Of a stretch of 64,000 nt of DNA, positions 29,893 through 43,079 are shown piece by piece (the first letter of the stretch is position 1; every line of letters starts with the position of its first letter). The notes beneath the pieces are model-generated. The model ran no database searches, was not told the origin of the DNA, and saw nothing but the letters and a program-made list of their open reading frames with translations. The DNA lies in assembly GCF_026914265.1 (NCBI RefSeq), contig NC_069135.1, forward strand, positions 8,945,001 to 9,009,000. The letters run 5' to 3'. This stretch comes from Mya arenaria. Lineage: Eukaryota > Mollusca > Bivalvia > Myida > Myidae. The position numbers were made by a program, and so were the translations under genes.

Positions 29893-31860
29893 AGAATATA
29901 ACAAGAGCTGTCACAGAGACAGCGCACTCGACTATTCCGCCGCTTTTCAGTGTAAGGATTGAAAAGTTTTGGTGAAACATGCATGGATCACTGTTAGATT
30001 AGATTTCAACGCAATACATGATGTGCTGAGATATTAACATAAATGTGGTTCCATGCAAAATTTTAATGAGAATTTCTAAGTCTTATAATAAAGGGCCATT
30101 ATATGCAAAAAACAGTTATCCCACTTGGTTATTCAATTAAGTTGGGTGGTTGAATACCATTGTATAAAGTCTCAATGCAATACATCAAATAGTTGCTGAG
30201 ATATTATCCTATGTGTGCTAACATGCAAGACCTTAACCAGAATTTCTAAGTCGCGTAATAAAGGGGATTTTTTTTATATATTATGAGAGATAGAGTTATC
30301 TTACTTGATTAAATAAGAAGGTTAAATAGATGGGAGCCTGTGTGTAAAGTTTCAATGAAATACAAGATGTATTCGCTAAGGTAACTTCTATGTCGAATAA
30401 AAGAGGGAAGGGGCCATTATTTTAATTTAATGCAAACTGGAGTTATCTTACTTGGTTATTTCAGTGGATTGGATGGTTGAGTACCATTGTATCAAGGCTC
30501 AATGCAATACATCAAGTAGTTGCTGAGATATTAACCTATGTGTGCTTTGATGCAAAACCTTAACCAGAATTTCTAAGTCAAATAATAAAGGCCCATAATT
30601 TGCATTATATTCAAAAAAGTGTTATCTGGGAATACATATCTAATGTTTCAATGCAATACATGATATATTTGCTGAGATATTGACTTAAATGTGGTTACAT
30701 GCAAAACCTTAACAAGAATTTCTAAGTCGAATAATAAAGGGCAATTTTTTTGCATTACATGCAAACTGGAGTTATCTAACTTGGTTAATTAAGTAGGTTG
30801 GATGGTTGACTACCGTTGCATAAAGTCTCAATGCAATACCTCAAGTAGTTGCTGAGATATTAACCTATGTGTGCTTACACGCAAAACCTTAACCAGAATT
30901 TCTAAGTCATAAATAAAGGACAATTATTTGCATTAAATGCAAAGTAGAGTTATCTAACTTGGTTAATTTAGTAGGTTGGATGGTTGAGTACCATTGTATC
31001 AAGTCTCAATGCAATTCCTCAAGTAGTTGCTGAGATATTAACCTATGTGTGCTTACACACAAAACCTTAACCAGAATTTCTAAGTCGAATAATAAAGGCC
31101 TATTGTTTGCATTATATTCAAATAATTGTTATCTAACTTCATTAATTTAGTATGTAAGATAGTAAGGAAGACATATCCAAAGTTTCAATTCAATAACTGA
31201 TGTATTTACTGAGATAATGACTTAAAGGTGCTCACATGCAAAACCTTAACCAAGGTGTGATGCCAATGCCGACGCCGACGCCAGGGTGAGTAGTATAGCT
31301 CTCCTTATTCTTCGAATAGTCGAGCTAAAAATGTGCCTGTCAAAAGTAAAAAAAAGAAAACATGAAAAGTCAATCAAGGGCCGTAATTTGTATTTAGGGT
31401 TATAATGGAGTAATGTAACCTTGTTGTAAGACTAAAGTATTAAGTCGATTGAATGAAGGGTATAGAAGTGTCTTTTTTTATTGAAATCCCAACTTACCCT
31501 TAACTTTAACCTGCCCTTAAACTTTAACCTTAGTTTCTTAGTCAATCAGGGGCCATAACTTGTATTAAGGATAATATGGTGTTATTAAGTATTAAGTCAA
31601 TTGAATGAAGGATAAAGAAGTTATTAATAAATATTCCAACCTGCCCTAAAACTTCAACCTCAGTTCCATAGTCAATCAGGGGCTATAAAAGATAATATGG
31701 AGTTATCTAACCTCATTGTGTGATGGCCCTGAACAACTGTGTGAAGAATTAAGTGAATTGAATGAAGGCTATTGGAGTTATAAGTTGCCCTAAAACCAGA
31801 CGCCGACGCCAATGCTGGGGCGAGTAGTAAGGCCCTCCTTATTCTTCGAATAGTTGAGCT
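29893..31860. repeat. Degenerate tandem repeat element, about 2 kb
   Basis: It opens with AAGAGCTGTCACAGAGACAG and CGACTATTCC. It then holds many imperfect copies built on TCAATGCAATAC.TCAAGTAGTTGCTGAGATATTAACCTATGTGTGC, CAAAACCTTAACCAGAATTTCTAAGTC and AATAAAGG. It ends at 31301-31326 and again near 31831-31860 with CTCCTTATTCTTCGAATAGT and GAGCTAAAAA. The CGACTATTC near the start and GAATAGTCG at the first end are inverted, as in a non-autonomous transposon whose interior is satellite-like. No coding frame. Confidence 0.6.
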
Positions 31861-32046
31861 AAAAACTCATGTAAAGTTATAGAATAAGTGCAGTTAAAAA
31901 CAAAATAACTCTTTTATGTATGACTTGGTTACACTGAAGAAAACTGTGTTGGGTGTAAGGAATATGTATAGAAGCAGAACACAACTATATTTGCTTATAT
32001 AATATCATTTAATAGATAAAATGGTGTTAGACATTGAATGTCAAGG

Positions 32047-35000
32047 TCATCTGCGTTTCCCCTTCTTGCTGACTGTTGTCCAGCCATCGTCCTCCACTGC
32101 CTCGGTCTCCATACTCTCTATGGACAAATATAAAACATGCAAGCAATTGTTAAGTTTGGTTTATAATGGACAGTACTAATGTTAATTGCATGTCCAAAAT
32201 CTGTCAAATGTAAATTTCATTTATTTATGTGTTTATATACATGTATATATATATGTATATGTAAATATTGAATGTTAAAAACAGTTTCTCAACAAAGGTA
32301 AGCTCTCATTATAACCATGCATGATTGTATGTCAAACATTTTTATCATTTTCCGAACTTGACATGACTTCTAACCTGTTTCCTCTTTTTGTGACATGCAG
32401 GGAGGGTCAGGGAGGGGCGGGGGGGTGTCCTGGTCTGATACTTCCTCGTTACTGTCTCCACCCTGTAGATGATATAGAGGTTTGAGGACTCATTTAAATA
32501 TTTTTAAACAATTAGGACGTTTGAAAAGGACAATACACATTCTGACCTAATAAGTTAAGACTTACACTTGATTACTATGGACACATAGCTCAGATTATTG
32601 TTATATCTTCTTCAAAAAATGAGACTCCAATACCTTTTCATTTAAAAAGACCGACTTTTCAATTGTAAGCATAATGTCTAAAGGCCCAAAATCGTGAGTT
32701 AGAGCTCTATCACATGCCTATATTATCAACTGATTACTACAACTGACTTTGTAACACCTTTCTCGACTCTGCCAAGACACCTGCCAGTGCTGATTGTAAA
32801 ATGGCAGGGGTTATGACAACTCCTCTTTTGATATTAACACAATTTACATGAATATGTGTATAATATAATAATAATAATTATGAAATTAACACAATAAGTA
32901 CAGACAAAGAAGCCTCTACTCCAGTTCCAATTGCAGGATGAACATGCAGACAGGTCTGGCAATTACATGATGCCATTTTTGACATATAATATACCGTACA
33001 CTATACACTTTATAAAGGTATTTAAACACTCCAGCCTTTTACCTCCGTGCCGTTAGCAGGCTGCACATTCTGGCATTGCTGGACATTACATGGTGGCAGT
33101 TTAGAGAGCTCCTCAGCCATTTTGCCCTCATCTCCCGACTGACACAGTCGGTAAAACCCACAGATCAGCCTCGATATCTGGGGACAAAATTAAGTGCATA
33201 AATGAAAAACAGGTTTACCAAACTGTGTGCAACTGGAATTATAAGGTGGACATATTGTCTATAGTATCAATTAATCAAGCCGGGAAACATTTAAATACAG
33301 TAATTGTTTTTCATTCAAAATACAACAACAACACCAATTGACAATTATTAAAGTCAGAGTATTGGCTCTTTTTTACATGTACACATTGTCAGTGGTAATA
33401 TGTGTGCAGTTTCATACATTAAATCTTTAAGGGTTTACTCACTTTTATGCAGTTATTTTGAATGGTTATTAGGTTTTTGCTAAGTTAAAGTTTTTGAATG
33501 CCATTTTCAAACTGTCAACGTGCATAACTTGACATTAAATTAAATTTTAATAAAGCCAAAGTTATAGGTCTTGCTACAAATGTGCAGCTGTGTTTTGTAT
33601 TTGAGCTATGGCCAGATTGGTAGGTCTTGCTACAAATGTGCAGCTGTGTTTTGTATTTGAGCTATGGCCAGACTGAAAGGTCTTGCTACACATGTGCAGA
33701 TGTGTTTTGTATTTGAGCTATGGCCAGACTGATAGATCTAGCTACACATGTGTAGCTGTGTTTTGTATTTGAGCATGGCCAGAGTTATAGGTCTTGCTAC
33801 ATGTGTGCATCTGTGTTTTGTTTATGATCTATGGCTAGTGTTATTTATTTTGCAAACTATCGCTGACGATAACACCAATGCTATGACAATAGCCCAACAA
33901 GTGCATAAAATTGTGAAGTGATGGATTCTTTATCTTAAAGTGACTCTCTTAAAGATTTTATGTTGGCAACATGTGTTACAATTGTCTTATTGTATTTGTC
34001 TTTATGAAAAAAACACCATACAGCAGATACTTTTTAGAAAAGGTATTTACAATTACAAAACTAAAATGATCCATGGCCAATAATGTACTTCCATGTCATA
34101 TTCCTAATATTTCAGAACAAAATAATTACTATGTGAACTTCTGATTATGAACTTACAGTAACATTTATATTGTTCCTAGCAGTTTGTTCTTTACATACAT
34201 GAAATACATTTTCAACATTGTCTGATCTTATAAAATGTGCTATAGCCCTATAATAAGCCATATGATACACACAATACTGTCAGTGGTTCCTACCAGAGCG
34301 GTATTACATTGTCTTGCAAAAGCAGGATATCACCAAATTGTATAAATATGAGGTAATAAATGACAAATAACTTTGAGATGCTGTCCCTGGTCTGTAGTAA
34401 AAGTATCTCATGTCATAGAAAGTAGGCCAAACTTAACTGTACCTGAGAGAGGCTGCCATCATCAGCTATGGTGTCAAACTCTGTGTTTAAAACATCTTCA
34501 AGAAAGTCTTCCAGCTCAAACGTCTCTATGTTGGCTGAAAATAAAGCAGAAAAATTGTGAGCAATATCCATTCCAACAAAAAATCCTGTAGAACTACAGA
34601 AACTTTTAATATCACTTATTTTGTATTTTCAGCCCTTTTATGACAATTGAAATTATACTGTGGTAAACTTTTGATATTGCACAGTCTTTATTCATCACTG
34701 TGTGGGAACGGACACCGGATATAACTCAAAAAGTGATAAGTAAACAGACAATTATGCAGTTGTTTTTCTTTACCAGATGTAAGATCTTGCTGTGTTAACG
34801 CATATCTACCGTATCCACAAATGAAGCAAGTGTCTGAACTAATAGCTAAATGCTAAATTTGGCCTATGGTATACTTTAAAGTGGTTACGATTAGGCAGAC
34901 CTCGAAAAATATTTCTTCAAATTAATCTGAGATGATCACCTCAAAACTTACAGAATTTAGACAAGTATTGTTATTTTTAGGAAATATATTGAATAAATAA

Positions 35001-38000
35001 AAAATCTGAATCGAAGGATTTCACAAGCATAAGCTCAACTATTTTCATTTAAGAAATGGCAATGTAACTTTTAAACTGTTAAAGATATGCCCTTAGAAAT
35101 GTTCACAGTACTGTATTAGGGATAGCCGTATTATGTACTGGGGATAGTTTCAAAGTTGAGAAATGTGTCCTGGTGATAACATGTAAAATGGGACAAAAAT
35201 TGATGGTAACACTGTTAATATACAATATACACATGTCTATTTTGAACTTTCAAATAATCTGCAAAAAGTGAGAGTACAATTTGATAAGAAATTATTGAGC
35301 AAACTTTAGTTAACAATGAGTTTGATCCATGCTCTCCTAAATCAACGTATATATGCAAGCTGCTTAAATATCAGGGTTGGTCAAAATACATACTTCCTCA
35401 CTGAAGTGAATGAGCAGAGACCATTATTCTTAGAAAAAAGCTTCACGTGTTCCAAATTTGATCACAATATCTCATTTCCTACTGATGACTTTCTGTGTGC
35501 AAAAACGTACCTACTTGATTTACAAAGCAATACTATATATATGAATAGCAAACACCACATTAATTCTACGGCCATATGTTTTGTGTTCTTCAATAAATAA
35601 GATTACCTGCGTATTTCAAATATTTAGATATTTGCGACTCGAACGTTGATGCTTGTGAAAAACACATCATGGTTAACTAATCTGTATGAATGAAACAGTT
35701 TTAAGTGCATACAGATGCAATAAACAACAACATGTTTTTTGCTCTCATCCCTCGATATGGACAACATCAAATAATTTCCTTCGAGCTTGCGTATAGGTAA
35801 ATGGCCGTAATCATTATCACAGTCTCGTTATTCTAAATACATCGTTACTATTCTCAGTCCACTTAATAGCTATCCCCTGTGCAGTTATCTATTTGCTTCA
35901 TCTATCCCCAGTACACCGCCAGGGCATCAAAAGGTATGAATATCTCCGTAACAACAAAATATATCATATTGATATCTTACACATTACTAGATAATGTAAT
36001 TACAATGAATTCGCTCGATTCAGTTTTTATTCTTATTTTCAATTTGTTGATTTATGTTTGAAATCGTACCACATAAATGAGCATTTGTGAGCGATCATGC
36101 AATTTTCGGTGAGAATTGGGCTATTATACAAAAGAGGAGACACATTTTCATCATAGTCGTATATAGCACAGTATCAATTTATTCAAAACTCTTTGATTTT
36201 GATAAATATATCACCATAAAATACAAAAATACGCCCATCAATAATTTCTTGGATTCTAAGACAACTTACTGTCACATTGGCCCTTTGAGAAGCAAGCTTT
36301 TCAAGAAGCAAATGATTTCCCAAAGACGATCAACGTGTTCGGGATTTGAAAAACAACATTCATGTAAAAATCGTCTCCAAGAGATGATTCATCCTTAATC
36401 GTACCCAAGAGACAATCAGTGTGTACTTGGCAAAGCATTTATACCGGCAAACATTCTTGGTAAAGATTTTATAGCTACAAACATTTTCAGCAAGTTTGGT
36501 GAAGGTCAGATGAGAATTGTTCAAGTTAGAGAGTAGACAAAGCTTAAATGGCAAGGGCAGTAATCCTGAAGAGCTTCGGGGCATTTGGCTGATTATCATA
36601 CTTGACCGATTTATTTTACCAACAAATATTTTCAGCAAGTTTGGTGAAGATCAGATGATAACTGTTCAAATTAGACAGTGGACAAAGCAAAAATGGCAAA
36701 TTTTGACCAATTCAAGGGCCATAATCCTGAAGAGCCTGGCTGGTTATAGAACTTTGCCAAGAATATATACCAACAAACATTTATAGTAGCAAGTTTGGTG
36801 AAATTCGGATAAAAACTGTTCAAGTTTGAGAGTAGACAAAGCTAAAATGGCCAATTTTGATAAATTCAGGGGGCCATAACTCTGGAGTGCCTAAAGCGAT
36901 TAGGCTGGTTATCGAACTTGACCTAGATATTTCACCAACAAACACTTTCATGAAGTTTGGTGGAAATTGGATGAGAAATGTTCAAGTTAGAGAGCGGACA
37001 ACAGTGGAGCCGCCCGCCCGCCGCCCGCCCGCCATGGGTGTTCCCATAATACGGCCATCGTAAGATGGGCGTATAAAAATTGATAGAAAACCTTTCATGT
37101 GTCAAAATCAAACGCTTATCGATTTATCACTTTTTGAGCTATATCCGGTGTCCGTTCCCCCATAGTGTTCATGTACTTAAGGAATCTGAGCCACCAATAA
37201 GCAAGTGAGCTGATAGTGTACCGGGTAATTAACCTTACTGTTATATGTTGATGCCTGGAGGCCCAATACAATCATGGCATCATTCTTAAGATATTTACTC
37301 ACTAGAACTAATTTTGATGAAGCCTATTTTGGGCTTTATATTTTTTATCAACTTGTTCCTGTCAATTTGCCTTTCTTCAGGGCAGCCATTAGCAGATAAA
37401 CAGTAAAACTGCACACAATACCTTTTCCAGTGACACCAAAATAAAATGGGGTCACAAGGCATCTAAAATTCACATATGTGTATGTCAGATGCCTTCAATC
37501 CCTTGTTTTTCTGGGGCCAACAATAGAAACTGAAATAGAAATGTTGCATAATTGTGTACTTACAGAACCCTGAGAACCACTGATACATAATTGTATACTT
37601 ACAGTTCTCTAAAAACCACTGATCAATTGCATAAACCATCCAGTCAGCTTTTGCTTGACTATCTGCACCACCAAAGCCATGACTAACTGCTAGCTGGAAA
37701 TAGATAACCTGTTTGTTTTAACTGTTTACTTTACGAGGCTTGTGATGAAAGGCATATTAAATTATGTTAAGCCACTCTCAAAGTTTCATGGGACTGTGGT
37801 CTTGTCTTAAAGGGGGAAACTGCAGAGTACCCAGAAAACGACCCAATTTGTCCGGCTTGGTGGCCACCAACCAAACTCACATACGCCTAGGCTGGGGAAA
37901 AGAACTCGGGACTCCTTAGTGTGAGACTGAAGTGCACTAACCACTGCGCTATTAACCACGATAGCTATTAAACCCATAAACTGTCCATGTTAAACCAGTA

Positions 38001-41000
38001 CATTCTAGCAATAACATCATTTTGATCTTGATCCAGTTTTTTTTCTAAATTACTGAACCTAATTAGGAGTAGTTGTGTTCCACCTGGTCGGTGCCAAGTC
38101 ATCTTTATCGCTTGAAAACACAACAATGTCAATTAACACAACTTTGTCATCAAGCAAACTGATCACTTTTATTTTTTCAGATGAATACTACAGTGTACAG
38201 TTCACAGCGTATATGATGCAGAACTTACACAGCAGCATCTTTATAATACATACATCGTGCACTCTCCAACTGGGACAGATGTAGCAAATTTATTCAAAAC
38301 ACATGTAACAGTATTACATTATTTAGATTGCCAATATTATTGCCATTGGCTTAAAACTACTTGACTTCAGAAATTTATTTGGAACTGGCCATCATAAATT
38401 CCATATTGTTTGACATCTTTTACATTTGTTCCCATTGGAAATATATACCAGTTTCATTAACATAGTTGAAAATGAATTTAAAATGTTTTTTCTTGAATAT
38501 TGTCGCCCAACCAATCAATTTTCAATTATAATCGATCATCGAAACATCACTCCATTGAAAAAGTGTTGTTTTGGCAAATAGTGGAAAAATACTAACATGA
38601 TTTAGCTTGTTCCAACCTTTTATTTAACAAACCTATCAACATATTCATGAATGGCATTTTAATTGCTACATTTGCTTAAATTTAAAGAGGTCAATGCTCC
38701 TAAGAAAAAATTAAGGGGATTTTTTTTACCCCAGTAGAGGAAAAATATATACTTTTTCAGGAGCGGAAAAAAGGGACGAAAAAACATTGTTTACAAACAA
38801 TACACACATCTTATTTCCAAAGTGGCACACATGTGTGCGAAATTAAATTTTTAACGACACCATTTATTTACACTTGCACTGAAAGTGAATTGTAATATCA
38901 CACTTGCACTAAATTGTAATGCCAATTTTGATTGGTTGATTTGTTAGCAATGTGTATTTTGTAGACTGTACCAATATTGGAATTGATTAACATCAGGGGT
39001 CGACACTAACCATTTTTCCAAGGGATCCCGAAGGGACACCAACATTTGAAATCAGGTGTCCCTTCCTGAAATTAGGAGTCCCTTCCACTTTTTTCATTGT
39101 TGAGCCTGTTTTAATATTAAATTCAACATCCTTTTACTTTTCAATTTGTAATGCAAGTATACACCACCATATTATACATGTTTTCAGCAGCATGTAATGA
39201 CAGGTTAGTAGCACTGAATGGCAGTGAGGTATATTTTGGTCGCTAAGTTGGTAGATTGGGTTCAAATGCGGGAGAATGTCTAAGTTCCTTTTGTTTTCAG
39301 TCAAAAACAGAGATGGATACAATGTAAACAAAAACTTGATGTTGTTACTATTTTCAGATTTTTGGAAAATACGCATAAAATACATCATGGTTCAGGGTCT
39401 TGTCAAATGTCGGTGCTTTTCATTAAGAAACTGTAGGAAATTATTACATCTGGCTTGTGAAAACTCCAATCAATATTTAGTAGAGCTGTTGATAAATCAA
39501 TCAGACTGCCCAACAGTCGTAGTGCATACTGGAAGAGCAGACGACCAAAAATTGTGTATACATGTTAATTTTCACGCCAAAAAGTCATAAAATTTTATAA
39601 ATTGATTGAATTAATGAATAAAACCCTGCAAATTTTATTTCTATTTTTTTTTTATCAAAGCATAAAATATATGTCTTTAAAATTAACAAAGAATATTGAT
39701 AAGTTGAATGCCAATTAACAAAGAATGCTGAATGTAGGATGCTGTTCTTTTGTGTCGTAAATGTTACTGTAAATACTCAAAGGTCGTATCATACAGGGTT
39801 TCCGCCAGGAATTTTCATAAGGCATGTCGGAAGGGGAGGGTTTTGGAGGGATGTCCCCTCCCTACGTCGATTTTTTTTATATTTTCGTATCCAAAATGGT
39901 GCAATTTCCTGCATTTTAAACAAGTTTACAGTTATGTTCCCATGATTTAGAATTACCAACTAAAGTCCGATTAACATTAAAATTATTTGTGAAATGGTTT
40001 AATGGTTTCTCTTCCTTCTCTTCTTATTGTTTTGATAAGGATTGTCGCTACGCGGATTAAAGCATGTCGGCATAATTAACTCGTGTCAGTAATTGGCCTT
40101 GCCAGCGGAAGGCACGTCGGGCCATAAAGGGCTGGCGGAAACCCTGTCATATTATATAAAAGGTATCACTAGAGTTGGCATCTTTTTGGGCGGTTCTGAC
40201 ACATAAGCAAAACAATTCCACATAAGTATTTTACCAATAATAAATCTCTGTCAGCTCTGACCTTGTTTAAAATGTAAACAACAAAACGGAAGCGTTAACC
40301 TGCATGCGCCTTGTGAAATGACCTGTTTATTTATAGATTCATGACGTAACTATAGTCAAATAGTCAGCTATACTTTCGCTTTGATGAGTCCGATAATGAT
40401 AATTAATAATATCGTTTTGACATGTGCTGTCAAGAAATTTAGGGGAGCCCGAATTTAGGTAATAAATTAATTAAATGCTACTTATTTATTGATATTTAGC
40501 GTTTATCAGTCAAAAATTTAAGTGTCCCGACGGAATACCGGACTTTGAAGTTCAGGTGTCCCTCCTGAAAAATTGGTGTCCTCGGGATCCCGAACCCCGT
40601 TAGTGTCGAACACTGTTAACATGTTCCAAAAGGATAAGATTTTTGTTTGGATCATTTGGAAATATCCTTTAAAACATTCCATTGTTCATGACAAAAGTTT
40701 ATCATTTAAGCATTGGAAAAAATCGCGAGATATACACAGATTAATAAAATCATTAAATACATTATTTGGTAAGGCTGCATGGTGTTTGACTTGGTATGGT
40801 TTGCGCAATCCAACCTCTACACTCCCGGATACAACATTGGATTTGTAAACAAAAACAAATAGTCATTTGACAATATCATAGATAAAAAGTGACTGTCTTT
40901 TAAACAAAATATTTTTTCTTGCTTTTAAGTGGTGTTTGATAATTGATAAAGATAAGGTCTTCAATATTTTTACACCTCAGGAAGTGGAAACTGTTGGTCA

Positions 41001-41243
41001 GATAGATCAACCCTATTACAAATTCAGTCAGACTGGAGTGGATATTTATTTTAATATATTTTTTTTTATAGAAAATCAAATAATTCATTAAACAAATGAT
41101 TAAACCAAACCAACTAACTGCATGACGTAAATTTATAAAATAAAATAAGCAGAAACAATCAAAATAAACACCTTGAGAACGGTCCAACTATTTAAAACCC
41201 GATCAATTGCTCCACGAAATGCTTCTCTCCTGGGCGCAGCCAT
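32047..41243 (-). CDS. TSR2: Pre-rRNA-processing protein TSR2 (eS26 chaperone)
   Basis: TSR2 binds ribosomal protein eS26, shields it and delivers it to the 40S precursor. Six coding exons on the minus strand: 41172-41243, 37603-37693, 34443-34534, 33043-33177, 32375-32462 and 32047-32117. All have GT..AG borders and consistent phases, giving 182 residues, close to the roughly 190 usual for the family. Exon 1 gives MAAPRREAFRGAIDRVLNSW. Exon 2 has the conserved VSHGFGG..SQAKADWMVYAI block. Exon 3 has the acidic FELEDFLEDVLNTEFDTIADDGS block that contacts eS26. Exon 5 has a proline run (TPPPPLPDPP). The last exon ends with EDDGWTTVSKKGKRR, matching the family's DGW plus basic tail. The ATG at 41243 was chosen by similarity to the family N-terminus. 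I saw no clear poly-A signal downstream. Confidence 0.9.
33566..33842. repeat. Tandem repeat, about 56 bp x 5, TSR2 intron 3
   Basis: Five copies of GGTCTTGCTACA.ATGTGCAG followed by CTGTGTTTTGTATTTGAGCTATGGCCAGA-like sequence. The first two are almost identical; the last is the most diverged. Confidence 0.8.
36480..37075. repeat. Degenerate tandem repeat, about 145-160 bp x 4, TSR2 intron 2
   Basis: AGCAAGTTTGGTGAA-like words recur near 36490, 36635, 36789 and 36949. Each is followed by GTTCAAGTTAGAGAGTAGAC and GGGCCATAA. The array ends in a CCGCC-rich stretch (about 37010-37034) and AAGATGGGCGTATAAAAA. The short plus-strand open frames here are by-products of the repeat. Confidence 0.6.
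37795..37965 (-). mobile_element. tRNA-headed SINE, TSR2 intron 1
   Basis: Read on the minus strand, the right part resembles a tRNA promoter: GCGCAGTGGTTAGTGCACT (A-box-like), then GAGTCCCGAGTTC (B-box-like). The body contains GGCTTGGTGGCCACCAACCAAACTCACAT on the plus strand, related to the minisatellite unit at 58791. Confidence 0.5.
38994..40615. mobile_element. Non-autonomous hAT-like transposon, 1.6 kb
   Basis: It begins CAGGGGTCGACACTAAC and ends with the near reverse complement GTTAGTGTCGAACACTG, with further inverted similarity inward (GGGATCCCGA..GGACACC). A perfect 7 bp direct repeat TTAACAT flanks it (38987-38993 and 40616-40622), consistent with the 8 bp target duplication of hAT elements. 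It lies in TSR2 intron 1. No transposase frame is recognisable, and a smaller element interrupts it. Confidence 0.65.
39794..40146. mobile_element. 353 bp MITE nested in the hAT-like element
   Basis: Perfect 15 bp terminal inverted repeats (CAGGGTTTCCGCCAG / CTGGCGGAAACCCTG) flanked by a 5 bp direct repeat TCATA (39789-39793 and 40147-40151). No coding capacity. It inserted after the outer element was in place. Confidence 0.8.
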
Positions 41244-41706
41244 TTTGATTGTCGGCCCTGAAATCTTCTTCAAAAAGGAGACAATGGGCGAAAAGGAAAG
41301 CACATTTGACTGATGAATTTCTATTGCTTCAAAGTATGCCATATATATTGTAAATCATTTTTTTCAATATCTGATTCAAAAGTTAAATGTTTGAAATATC
41401 TTGGTTAAAAGCGCATTCTAAATTTCTGCATTTATTTAAGGAATCATGTTATGTATTTTTTGAAAACATAGATCTGAGAGTGGGAGCAGGATATTGACAG
41501 CCTAGATATTGACAATGACATTGTTTTCAAAAAAATATAATTTCATTTTCACTTTCACTTTCATTCCCTTAATGTACTTTCATACATATTTTGTTATTAC
41601 ATTATGGTTTTCTGCATATATGTTTGCAGTCGAAGTGAATGTGGATTCTATGCTAACTCCATCTGACTTTGAAATTTTGTGAGCTTGATTGTTGTTTTTT
41701 TGAAAT

Positions 41707-41773
41707 CTGGAGACTTTATACCACTTCAATATCGTACCAGGAGACTTCGTACCATTTGGCTGGAGAGATTGTA

Positions 41774-41813
<40 letters not shown>

Positions 41814-42388
41814 TATATTGTATAGTTATATATGTTTTTGGTAAGTGTTGTGTTTAGAAATGTATAGGCGATTAAGTGAACATAAAATAAGATGAATGTG
41901 TAAGCAAATGTTTTAAACCTTACAACAGTACTAGATATAAATACAAAATTAAAGATGCTGGTTCTGAACACAGGAAAAGTTCAAGTTGTGTCAAGTTCCT
42001 GGGGTTCTGAACAATGTTTGTTTATTGGTAAATGTTTTAATGTTTTATTAAGTGTAAAACAAAATAAACTTGGAATTACATGAAATAATATTTTATATGT
42101 TACTTCAAATAATAGATGAACAATGTGAACCATATTCATTATTTACCAATTGCTGCAAACCATTTTGATTTGAGTGTAAATTACGTGTTTTACATTTCAA
42201 CAGTTCGTATAACGCTTGTTGTGGCTGAGAACTGTTTTTCACACCATACTTCACCTCAAGTATCCAAATTGTCTCCTTTAACGACCACGTTAGCAGCTAC
42301 TTATTGCCTTTGATAACCCTTATATAGTGCATATGTGGTACGATGTCTCCAAGAATGGTATGATATTGAAGTGGTATGAAGTCTCCAA
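41707..42388. mobile_element. Fold-back element with (AT)n core
   Basis: The left arm, CTGGAGACTTTATACCACTTCAATATCGTACCA, faces its near reverse complement at 42356-42388. Inner arms (GGAGACTTCGTACCA near 41740 and TGGTACGATGTCTCC near 42336) are complementary too. An AT microsatellite lies at 41777-41818. It sits between the 5' ends of TSR2 and MOV10L1. Confidence 0.65.
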
Positions 42389-43079
42389 CAGCCTTTTGTA
42401 GTTCAAACTAGGAGTTTGATTTTTATTTGACTCCAAGATACAAAAAAGCCATCATCAGTCTTTTGATATCTTCATAAGTCAGACTATATAACAGATAAGG
42501 TCCAAAAGTTAAAAGTGCTTTATTGTATCCTTTTGAAGTTAACTTGCTAAATTTTGGGACGATGACCCCTTAGTAACTGACTAAGGTCACCAATCCAAAC
42601 ACTTTTGGATTTTTTTTTACAATTATCTTGAAGAGTATTTGTTGTAATATATAAGTTAAAATTTTGTATGAAACATCTTTGGTTGATCTGTCAAAGTACA
42701 GGTTCCATTCTTATTATTTAAATTGTACATCGAAAATTATTCATGTTATGGACATTAAATACCCTCAGTGTGCTTAATTTAATATAAAACTTAGTTGACA
42801 ATTTATTTTTTGTTTCTGCTGTTTTTCAACACGCAATTTTCAAATGTAAAGCGTGATTTCTATTAAAAAAATTCTTAAGTGTAGGTCAACATACCAGTAG
42901 ATAGAATTAAACAGGTACCGAACCAGAAGTTAAGAACAAATCTCAATATATTATGTAACAAATTTTCGCATTTTAGTGCGACCCAGTTTTAACAGGTGTT
43001 TGGGAATTGTATCCTGTTCGGATTTGTACCATCAACCAGTATAGATCTATTAAATTGGGAATGTTCATTTGTACATGTT

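Noticed and set aside
30000..31860. CRISPR-like spaced repeats.
   Set aside because: The repeats are long, diverged and contiguous, and the genome is eukaryotic.
36087..37063. Several plus-strand frames of 68-103 codons.
   Set aside because: They follow the imperfect 145-160 bp tandem repeat in TSR2 intron 2 and change frame with it.
39276..39590. 104-residue plus-strand frame with a short ankyrin-like LHLACENSN..LVELLI stretch.
   Set aside because: It lies inside the hAT-like element, has a single weak motif, and shows no repeat continuation or splice support.
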